NCBI RefSeq assembly: GCF_900184795.1 | Contig: NZ_FXXN01000028.1 | Location: forward strand, 466,632 to 530,631 | Source: Magnetospirillum sp. 15-1 | GTDB taxonomy: Bacteria; Pseudomonadota; Alphaproteobacteria; Rhodospirillales; Magnetospirillaceae | DNA: 64,000 nt | Direction of reading: 5' to 3' | Shown here: piece by piece, positions 58,066-64,000 of the stretch | How positions within the stretch are numbered: the first letter of the stretch is position 1 | How the letters are laid out: each line of letters begins with the position of its first letter | Notes under the pieces: generated by a model | Seen by the model: the letters and a program-made list of their open reading frames with translations, nothing else | Database searches by the model: none | Told to the model about the DNA's origin: nothing | Translations under genes and position numbers: made by a program

Positions 58066-58473
58066 TCAGCAGGGACCGTTCTGCAACTTTCCGTCGCAAT
58101 TGCTGATATTGCCCTGGAAGCCCTGGAAGCCGGGCAGCGAGGCGGGGACCATCTGGCCGGCCTTGGTGCGGCAGGAGGCGTTCAGGGTGTTGCCGCTGAC
58201 CGAGATGTTGGAACAGGTCATGGAATAGGAGCCGTTGGGACCGGCACAGGCCAGCACGCCGTTGATGTTGCCGATGTCGCCCACGCAGGACGAGGCGAAC
58301 TGCAGCGAGGTCTGGGCCTGGCTGCCGTCCATGCGGGTGCAGGTGGCCGACAGGGTGTCGCCGTTCATGGAGGCGCCGGAACAGGTCTTGGTATAAGACC
58401 CGGCCGGATTCGCCAGAACCGGGGCGGCGGCGGCCAGGACCAGAGCGGCGGCGGCAATCAGAATCTTCTTCAT
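58066..58473 (-). CDS. Secreted cyanovirin-N homology (CVNH) domain protein
   Basis: 135 residues. Signal peptide (about 1-21, ending VLA), then two tandem CVNH repeats: GSYTKTCSGASMNGDTLSAT with SSCVGDIGNINGVLAC, and GSYSMTCSNISVSGNTLNAS with ISNCDGKLQ. The internal duplication, the paired Cys residues and the Asn/Gly-rich turns are those of cyanovirin-type sugar-binding lectins. In bacteria the family may bind surface or foreign glycans; the role is unknown. It stands alone between a strong terminator and an AT-rich 330-base upstream region. Confidence 0.82.
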   Translation of the reverse strand: MKKILIAAAALVLAAAAPVLANPAGSYTKTCSGASMNGDTLSATCTRMDGSQAQTSLQFASSCVGDIGNINGVLACAGPNGSYSMTCSNISVSGNTLNASCRTKAGQMVPASLPGFQGFQGNISNCDGKLQNGPC

Positions 58474-58803
58474 CGGTTTCTCCCCTCACGAGTTTTGGTG
58501 CACATCTAAAAGATTTATATATATCTAGCTCACAGCGTTTTTTGCGGAGCCATTTATTGATAGCACAACCAATGATTCGTGATGAATATGATTCACGTAT
58601 GCGTTTTAGTTGATTTGTGGCGTGATCCGTCTAATTAATGGCATATCGATCGAAACCTTACTTTTCATAGGGTTTCTGCCCGATCTCCAGGTCGGCCCAG
58701 CCACCATGCGCGCGCTCCGGGGGAGCAATGCGCGTTCGCCTGGAGACAAACCGCCGCGCATGTTATATTGAACCGGTCTAATATAAATTCCGGAGAACCC
58801 GCC
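58474..58803. other. AT-rich divergent intergenic region between the CVNH gene and ccoG
   Basis: 330 bases with no gene, clearly poorer in GC than its surroundings from about 58500 to 58670. It contains an AGATTTATATATATCT near-palindrome (58511-58526), a CGTGA-N10-TCACG element (58578-58597) and the 24-bp palindrome before ccoG (58763-58786). It probably holds promoters for both genes. I found no good FNR box (TTGAT-N4-ATCAA). Confidence 0.6.
58763..58786 (+). promoter_or_regulatory. 24-bp imperfect palindrome at the ccoG promoter
   Basis: TTATATTGAACCGGTCTAAT followed by ATAA matches its reverse complement at 20 of 24 positions, around ACCGGT. It overlaps a possible -10 box TATATT (58764-58769) that has TGGAGA 17 bases upstream, so a bound regulator would cover the promoter. 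It ends 17 bases before the ccoG start. Confidence 0.5.
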
Positions 58804-60249
58804 ATGGACGCCAAGCCTGCCGTACCGGCCTTGCCGCTGCACAAGGGCGAGGTGCCCCTGTACATGGAGACCGGCAAGGCCCAGCCCCGCGCGGTCAGCG
58901 GCACCTTCCGCTCGCTGAAATGGTGGGCCATGGTCCTTACCCTGGCGTGGTGGCATCTGGGGCCGTTCCTGCGCTGGGATCGCGGACCGGGAGCGCCCAA
59001 TCAGGCCATCCTGATCGACATGCCCGGCCGGCGGGCCTACATGCTGTTCATCGAGATCTGGCCGCAGGAAATCTACTACCTGACCGGCATCCTGCTGATT
59101 TCGGCCATTCTGCTGTTCCTGATGAGCGCGGTGGCCGGCCGGGTGTGGTGCGGCTTCATCTGCTGGCAGACGGTCTATACCGACCTGTTCGTGGCGGTGG
59201 AGCGTCTGGTGATCGGCGACCGCAGCCAGCGCATCGCCTTCGAGCGCGAACCGGCCAGCCCCGCCAAGCTGGCCAAGAAAGCCGTGATCAACCTGGCATG
59301 GCTGGCCATCTCGGCGGCCTGCGGCATCGGCTTCACCCTGTGGTTCGGCGACGCCTTCGAGATGCTGAAGGACATCTTCACCGGCCGGGCCAATCCGCCG
59401 GTCTATGCCTTCATCGCCATCCTGGGCGGCTTCTGCTTCCTGCTGGCCGGCTATGCCAGGGAGCGGGTCTGCGTCTATCTCTGCCCCTATTCCCGCTTCC
59501 AGTCGGCCATGTTCGACGAGCATTCGCTGATCGTCACCTACGAGGCGTGGCGGGGCGAGCCGGGCGGCCCGGCGCGCAAGGGCCAGAGCTTCGAGGGGCG
59601 CGGCCATTGCGTCGATTGCCGCGCCTGCGTCCAGGCCTGCCCCACCGGCATCGATATCCGCCGGGGCAACCAGTTGGCCTGCATCGGCTGCGCGCTGTGC
59701 ATCGACGCCTGCAATCAGGTGATGGACCGCTACGAGCTGCCGCGCGGGCTGATCTCCTACGATTCCAGCCATAACATCGACGCCCGCAAGGACGGCAGGA
59801 GCGGCAGCTTCCGCATCATCCGGCCGCGCACCCTGATCTATGGCGGCATCATGGCCGTGGTCCTTTCGGTGATGCTGTTCCGCCTCACCACCCGCCCCGA
59901 CGTGGACGTCAACGTGCTGCACGAACGCTCGCCCCTGTTCGTCCAGATGTCGGACGGGGCCATCCGCAACGGCTATGCCTACAAGGTGCTGAACATGAAG
60001 GCCGAGGACCGCGCCTTCACCGTGCGGCTGGAAGGCGTCGAGGGCGGCACCATCTCGGTGGTGGGCGGCGAGAGCAATTCGGCGACCGCCGAGCTGCGCG
60101 TCCCGCGCGACTCGGTGGGCGACTTCCGTTTCTACGTCACCGTTCCCGCCGCCAAGGCGGCGTCCAAGAGCATGCCGGTCACCTTCGTCCTCACCGGCTC
60201 GAGCCGCGAGGTGCGGACCCACACCATCTTCGCCGGGCCGGAGAAGTAA
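58804..60249 (+). CDS. ccoG: Cytochrome cbb3 oxidase accessory protein CcoG (RdxA/FixG)
   Basis: 481 residues, membrane protein that reduces copper for cbb3-oxidase assembly. Several membrane segments (about 38-56, 83-103, 158-180, 195-215, 338-358), then two [4Fe-4S] sites CVDCRACVQACP and CIGCALCIDACN, and a C-terminal Ig-like periplasmic domain. The ccoNOQP operon is not adjacent in this window. ATG 58804 follows GGAG and begins MDAKPAVPALP. Confidence 0.93.
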   Translation: MDAKPAVPALPLHKGEVPLYMETGKAQPRAVSGTFRSLKWWAMVLTLAWWHLGPFLRWDRGPGAPNQAILIDMPGRRAYMLFIEIWPQEIYYLTGILLISAILLFLMSAVAGRVWCGFICWQTVYTDLFVAVERLVIGDRSQRIAFEREPASPAKLAKKAVINLAWLAISAACGIGFTLWFGDAFEMLKDIFTGRANPPVYAFIAILGGFCFLLAGYARERVCVYLCPYSRFQSAMFDEHSLIVTYEAWRGEPGGPARKGQSFEGRGHCVDCRACVQACPTGIDIRRGNQLACIGCALCIDACNQVMDRYELPRGLISYDSSHNIDARKDGRSGSFRIIRPRTLIYGGIMAVVLSVMLFRLTTRPDVDVNVLHERSPLFVQMSDGAIRNGYAYKVLNMKAEDRAFTVRLEGVEGGTISVVGGESNSATAELRVPRDSVGDFRFYVTVPAAKAASKSMPVTFVLTGSSREVRTHTIFAGPEK

Positions 60250-60253
60250 CCTC

Positions 60254-60727
60254 CTACTCGTCCTCGACCATGTCCACCCAGCTGGGGTCGTGCCCGCTGC
60301 GGTGGGCGGGCGAGGCCAGGGTCGGCTTGGCGGTCGGCACCGCCAGACCGGGCAGCACCGCCTCGCCCAGGGCGGCGCGGATGGCGGCGACCAATTGCTC
60401 CGGCGAGACGGGCTTGCCCAGGAAGCGCACCGCCGGCCCCACCTGCTGGCGCGACACCGCCGGCGTCCAGTGGCCCGACAGGACCAGGATGACCACTTCG
60501 GGAAATGCCTCGTACATTTCGGTGATCAGGGCCTTGCCGTCCATCACCGGCATGGCGATGTCGGTCACCACCACGTGGACCGGCCGCTCGGCCAGGATAT
60601 CCAGGGCCTGGGGCGCGCTGCCGGCGAACAGGCTTTCCCATTCCTCGGCGTAGTCCGCCATGGTGCGCCGGATGCCTTCCAGCACCCGGGGCTCGTCATC
60701 AACGAACAGGACACGGGCGCGGGTCAT
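60254..60727 (-). CDS. Stand-alone response regulator
   Basis: 157 residues: one receiver domain with acidic pair VDDEP, phosphorylated Asp in VVVTDIAMPVMDG, Thr/Ser position LVLSGH and Lys in FLGKPVS, then a short tail without a DNA-binding domain. It may relay phosphate or bind a partner. Its kinase is not in the neighbourhood. The ATG at 60727 follows GGAGAGG; the longer start at 60739 is less likely. It ends four bases from ccoG. Confidence 0.87.
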   Translation of the reverse strand: MTRARVLFVDDEPRVLEGIRRTMADYAEEWESLFAGSAPQALDILAERPVHVVVTDIAMPVMDGKALITEMYEAFPEVVILVLSGHWTPAVSRQQVGPAVRFLGKPVSPEQLVAAIRAALGEAVLPGLAVPTAKPTLASPAHRSGHDPSWVDMVEDE

Positions 60728-60781
60728 TGCCCTCTCCACCGAAAGCTGCTTATCCGTGGCAGTTTATACCAATCGTCGCCA

Positions 60782-61555
60782 TCAGAACACGTCCTTGCGC
60801 CGCCGCAACTCGGCGAAGACCAGGGACGGATCGCTTCCCGGCTCCATGCCCACCGCCTTGGCCACGGCGGCGGTATCGGCACGCAGGAAGGGATTGGCGG
60901 CCCGCTCGTCGGCCAGACTGACCGGCACCGTCGGGCGGTTCTGGGCGCGCAGGCGCTCCACCTGCTCGACGCGGGCCTTCAGCGCCTCGTTGTCGCGCTC
61001 CACCAGCCGGGCGAAGCGGGCGTTGCCGGCGGTGTATTCATGGGCGGGATAGGCCATGGTGTCGGGCGGCAGGTCGCGTAGCTTGCGCAGGGACGTCCAC
61101 ATCTCCTCGGCCGAGCCCTCGAACAGCCGGCCGCAGCCCAGCGAGAACAGGGTGTCGCCGGGAAACAGCACGTGGCTGTCGGCGAACCAGTAGGCGATGT
61201 GGCCCGAGGTGTGGCCCGGCACCTCCAGCACGGTGACGGCGGCGTGGCCCAGCATGAAGGTCTCGCCCTCGGAAACCTCCTGGGTGATGCCCGGAATGCG
61301 CTGGGAATCGCGGGCGGCGCCCACCACGGCGCAGCCGGTGCGCCGCGCCAGTTCGAGATTGGCGCCGGTATGATCACCATGATGATGGGTGTTGAGGATG
61401 TGAGTCAGGGTCCAGCCACGGGCGGCGAGACGCTCCAGCACCGGCTCGGGCACCGCCGGGTCGATGGCGGCGGTGGCTCCGCCCAGCGGCTCGTGCACCA
61501 GATAGACGTAGTTGTCCGACAGCACCGGAATCTGTTCGACGACGATCTTAGCCAT
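60782..61555 (-). CDS. gloB: Hydroxyacylglutathione hydrolase (glyoxalase II)
   Basis: Splits S-lactoylglutathione to lactate and glutathione, completing methylglyoxal detoxification. 257 residues with the metallo-beta-lactamase motif THHHGDHTGAN, then VPGHTSGHIAY, FPGDTLFSLGCGR and AHEYTAGNARF. It is divergent from the methyltransferase gene, 66 bases apart, a pairing I know from many alphaproteobacteria. Confidence 0.95.
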   Translation of the reverse strand: MAKIVVEQIPVLSDNYVYLVHEPLGGATAAIDPAVPEPVLERLAARGWTLTHILNTHHHGDHTGANLELARRTGCAVVGAARDSQRIPGITQEVSEGETFMLGHAAVTVLEVPGHTSGHIAYWFADSHVLFPGDTLFSLGCGRLFEGSAEEMWTSLRKLRDLPPDTMAYPAHEYTAGNARFARLVERDNEALKARVEQVERLRAQNRPTVPVSLADERAANPFLRADTAAVAKAVGMEPGSDPSLVFAELRRRKDVF

Positions 61556-61621
61556 GGCCGCTCTGCCTCTTCTGATGCTCCGGTTGTAGCACCAACCGTC
61601 CAAAACGCCTATCTTTGCCCC

Positions 61622-62386
61622 ATGAACGGAGAACTGTCCTACCCCGCCATGTGGACCGACGTGGTCGACCTGCGCGACTTCTACAGCGACAGCCTGGGCC
61701 AGAGCGCCCAGCGACTGATCCGCCGGCAATTGCGCGCCCTGTGGCCCAACGTCGGCGGTCAGCGGGTGCTGGGGCTGGGCTTCGCCACACCGTATCTGCG
61801 GGTATTCCTCAACGAGGCCGAGCGGGTGATCGCCGCCATGCCGGCCAGTCAGGGCGTGCTGCCCTGGCCGCCCGAAGGACCGGGCCTCACCACCCTGGTG
61901 GACGAGACCGACTTGCCCCTGCCCGACCGCTCCATCGACCGGCTGCTGCTGGTCCACGCCCTGGAGGCCACCGAGCAGGTGCGCGCCATGATGCGTGAAG
62001 CCTGGCGGGTGCTGGCCGACGGCGGGCGCCTGATGGTGGTGGCCCCCAACCGGCGGGGCATCTGGGCGCGGCTGGAACGCACGCCCTTCGGCAACGGCCG
62101 TCCCTACACCATGGGCCAGTTGAACCGCCTGTTGCGCGACAACATGTTCACGCCCATCCACAGCGCCTCGGCACTGTTCCTGCCGCCCACCAGTTCGCGG
62201 ATGATGCTGCGCTCGGCCCCGGCGGTGGAGGAGATCGGCCGGCGCTGGTTCCAGACCTTCGGTGGCGTGATCATCGTCGAGGCCGCCAAGCAGATCTATG
62301 CCGGCTCGGCGGTGCGCGAAGCCAAGGGCAAGCGCCGGTCCTACCTGCCGGTGGCCGAAGGATTCTCACGGGTAATGAAGTCCTGA
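61622..62386 (+). CDS. Class I SAM-dependent methyltransferase
   Basis: 254 residues. SAM-binding region RVLGLGFATPYL, then LPLPDRSIDRLLLVHALE and EAWRVLADGGRLMVVAPNRRG of the UbiE/Methyltransf_11 pattern. Substrate unknown; homologues sit opposite gloB widely in alphaproteobacteria. It overlaps the convergent hupD by 46 bases at the 3' end. Confidence 0.88.
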   Translation: MNGELSYPAMWTDVVDLRDFYSDSLGQSAQRLIRRQLRALWPNVGGQRVLGLGFATPYLRVFLNEAERVIAAMPASQGVLPWPPEGPGLTTLVDETDLPLPDRSIDRLLLVHALEATEQVRAMMREAWRVLADGGRLMVVAPNRRGIWARLERTPFGNGRPYTMGQLNRLLRDNMFTPIHSASALFLPPTSSRMMLRSAPAVEEIGRRWFQTFGGVIIVEAAKQIYAGSAVREAKGKRRSYLPVAEGFSRVMKS

Positions 62387-62886
62387 CCCCCGGAAGACGC
62401 GGCGGGCGGAAACCCCCATTCGGTCAGTTGGCCGACCGCCACCGCCAGCGCCTCGTCGAGGCGACCTTCCACCTCCGGCGTCAGGCCGCCGCCGAAATCG
62501 TCCAGTTGGCCGGCCTGCACGCCCACCACCACCATGGCCTCGGGTCCGCCGCCCAGCAATTCCACCGCCGCCAGAACATCCATGAAGGTGGTCTGGTGCA
62601 AAGACAGGCGCTTGGCCCCCATCATCCGGGGAATCTCACCGTCGCGCAGGACCATCAGTTCGCCGGGCGGACGGCCGAAATCCACGGCGTCGAGGACCAG
62701 CAGCCGGCGGGCGGCGCGGACCATGGGCATCAGATAGAGGCCCTGGGTACCGCCATCCACCAGTTCGACCCCTTGCGGGAAGGCATGGCGGTTGGACAGT
62801 TCGGCCAGGGCGCGCGGGCCGAAGCCCTCATCCGCCCACAGCAGATTGCCGATGCCCAGGACCAGAACCTCGGCCCCCTCATTCAT
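62341..62886 (-). CDS. hupD: Hydrogenase maturation protease HupD/HyaD
   Basis: Cuts the C-terminal tail from the nickel-loaded large subunit. 181 residues; the nickel-sensing residues are in GNLLWADEGFG (Glu), VLDAVDFG (Asp) and LSLHQTTF (His). It overlaps hupC by eight bases and is the last hydrogenase gene in the window. A 30-residue low-complexity tail (PPAASSGGQDF ...) overlaps the convergent methyltransferase gene. Confidence 0.94.
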   Translation of the reverse strand: MNEGAEVLVLGIGNLLWADEGFGPRALAELSNRHAFPQGVELVDGGTQGLYLMPMVRAARRLLVLDAVDFGRPPGELMVLRDGEIPRMMGAKRLSLHQTTFMDVLAAVELLGGGPEAMVVVGVQAGQLDDFGGGLTPEVEGRLDEALAVAVGQLTEWGFPPAASSGGQDFITRENPSATGR

Positions 62887-63601
62887 CGCCGCGTCCCCGG
62901 CCCTTGAACAGGCGGTAGCCGGACAGCATGGTGCTGACCATGCTCTGGCGCGACACGATGTCCTCGCGCACGGCGGTGTAGACGTGGACCATGACGAACA
63001 GCGCCACCAGCCACATGGAGGCGCGGTGAATGGTGTGCAGGTCCATGGTGTTGACGGCGAAATCCCGCATCCAGCCGAACATATGGTACTGCCAGCTGTC
63101 GTGGCCGGCCACCTCGGCCAGCATGCCGAAGCCGGTGACCAGCAGCACCAGCGAGGGCGCCACGTAGATGGTCAGCATGGCGATATGGGCCAGCGGATTG
63201 AGGCCGCTGTAGCGCCGGGGTTCCTTGACCAGGAACAGGTTCCAGGCGGCCTGATAGCGCAGCCCGTCGACCCAGCGCTTGCTCCAGATGGGCGGGATGA
63301 ACAGTTGGCGGGCGAAGTTGTTGCCCACCACCGCCCACCAGACCCGCATCACCCACAGCACCGCGAACAGATAGCCCGCCGCCAGATGGATGAAGCGAAT
63401 CCAGCCCATCACGTAGACCGTGCTGGGGTCGCCGGTATAGGACGGCAGCGGCGTGCCGATCAGGTAGCCGGTGGCGACCAGCGCCACCACCACCGCCGCA
63501 TTGAGCCAGTGCCACAGGCGCATGGGCGCCTCGTAGACATAGATCTGGCGGATGCGCTCGTGGTCGCCGATCTCGCGGTAGGCGTGGTCGAACCGGGCCA
63601 T
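62879..63601 (-). CDS. hupC: [NiFe]-hydrogenase b-type cytochrome subunit HupC
   Basis: Carries electrons from the hydrogenase to quinone. 240 residues, four membrane segments, with His ligands in PMRLWHWLNA, FIHLAAGYLF and DLHTIHRASMW. The ATG at 63601 follows GGAGGGC, 14 bases after the hupL stop. Confidence 0.94.
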   Translation of the reverse strand: MARFDHAYREIGDHERIRQIYVYEAPMRLWHWLNAAVVVALVATGYLIGTPLPSYTGDPSTVYVMGWIRFIHLAAGYLFAVLWVMRVWWAVVGNNFARQLFIPPIWSKRWVDGLRYQAAWNLFLVKEPRRYSGLNPLAHIAMLTIYVAPSLVLLVTGFGMLAEVAGHDSWQYHMFGWMRDFAVNTMDLHTIHRASMWLVALFVMVHVYTAVREDIVSRQSMVSTMLSGYRLFKGRGRGDE

Positions 63602-63615
63602 GCCGCCCTCCTTTG

Positions 63616-64000
63616 CTACAGGACCTTGACCACCGCCCGCTCGGCGCCGTCCGGCCCGATGACATGGGTGGCGCAGGCCAGGCAGGGGTCGAAGCTGTGG
63701 ATGGTGCGCAACACTTCCAAAGGCTGGGCGGGGTCGGCCATGGGGGTGCCGAGCAGCGCCGCCTCGAAGGGAGCGATGGCGCCCTGGGCGTCGCGCGGGC
63801 TGCCGTTCCAGGTGGTGGGCACCACGCACTGGTAATTGGAGATGCGCCCGTCCTGGATGCGCAGCCAGTGGCCCAGCGCGCCGCGCGGCGCCTCGGCGTA
63901 GCCGACGCCCTTGGCCGACTTGGCCCACTTCTCCGGCCCCCATTTGTCGGTATTGGCGGTGTCCAGGTCGCCGGCCTTGATATTGGCGATCAGGCCATCG
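63616..64000 (-). CDS. hupL: [NiFe]-hydrogenase large subunit, C-terminal part (5' end outside window)
   Basis: Last about 127 residues of the catalytic subunit of a membrane-bound uptake hydrogenase. The C-terminal nickel motif DPCLACATH is complete; after it come 15 residues (ending VVKVL) that HupD would remove. APRGALGHW is another family block. The order hupL-hupC-hupD agrees with group 1 uptake hydrogenases; the small subunit must lie further upstream. Confidence 0.95.
   Translation of the reverse strand, partial: DGLIANIKAGDLDTANTDKWGPEKWAKSAKGVGYAEAPRGALGHWLRIQDGRISNYQCVVPTTWNGSPRDAQGAIAPFEAALLGTPMADPAQPLEVLRTIHSFDPCLACATHVIGPDGAERAVVKVL

Noticed and set aside
58763-58786. Possible FNR box upstream of ccoG
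   Set aside because: TTGAACCGGTCTAA keeps only one half-site; the second half does not match ATCAA.
53197-60727. Pairing of the sensor kinase at 53197 with the lone receiver at 60254 as a two-component system
   Set aside because: They are 5 kb apart with unrelated genes between and on opposite strands; no evidence of partnership.

Overview
The window is a gene-dense, high-GC stretch of chromosome from an alphaproteobacterium. The gene content (ChvG/ChvI, an EnvC-CtpA-YibQ-RppH block, an anaerobic-type cobalamin set, the GloB/methyltransferase pair, an uptake [NiFe] hydrogenase) and the sequence style point to Rhodospirillales, most likely Magnetospirillum or a close relative. That assignment is inference from recall; no rRNA or magnetosome gene is present to prove it. 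I see no tRNA, rRNA, CRISPR array, transposase or prophage gene. Nearly all genes are ordinary chromosomal ones, often coupled by 4-base ATGA or GTGA overlaps.

Layout. 1-5.7 kb (+): end of gpmI, then envelope genes (EnvC-like activator, CtpA protease, YibQ-like protein, RppH). 5.7-7.1 kb (-): M48 lipoprotein protease with LysM. 7.2-15.4 kb: cobalamin synthesis, with cbiX-cobH-cobL-cobI-cbiG/cobJ on the minus strand, cobD on plus and cobQ on minus. The early cobaltochelatase CbiX and a CbiG domain indicate the oxygen-independent (early cobalt) route. 15.4-21.6 kb: a YgjP-like peptidase, a Bcr/CflA exporter, PhoR and MaeB. 21.7-25.9 kb (+): a DUF4160/DUF2442 pair coupled to mutS and a Gate-domain membrane protein. 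25.9-29.4 kb (-): a very large flavin/iron-sulfur oxidoreductase fusion. 29.5-31.4 kb (+): an unexplained membrane protein, an M23 peptidase and a small protein. 31.5-34.2 kb: an aldolase/dehydrogenase fusion and a periplasmic rhodanese.

34.2-37.0 kb (-): the cobalt importer cbiMNQO behind a clear cobalamin riboswitch and a recognisable sigma-70 promoter, which ties cobalt uptake to the cobalamin genes 20 kb away. 37.1-40.5 kb: ChvI/ChvG, a small extremely charged exported repeat protein, and a SYLF lipid-binding protein. 40.7-43.3 kb (+): a two-subunit molybdenum hydroxylase. 43.4-50.2 kb: complete cytochrome c maturation, ccmCDEFGHI on plus facing ccmAB on minus. 50.3-57.9 kb: an AsmA/DUF748 protein, a sensor kinase, a GntR regulator divergent from an SLC13-type permease, and a coiled-coil protein. 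58.1-60.7 kb: a secreted cyanovirin-N-type lectin with its own terminator, then CcoG and a response regulator. 60.8-64.0 kb: gloB, a methyltransferase and the end of a hup hydrogenase operon (hupL-hupC-hupD), cut by the window edge.

The most notable non-coding content is a family of dispersed inverted repeats built on an ACCAC(G/C)AAG(G/A)CAC(G/C)AAG unit at about 9.7, 12.8, 33.6 and 48.8 kb. There is also a separate 17-bp inverted repeat between ccmE and ccmF, and several palindromic operator candidates in divergent intergenic regions.
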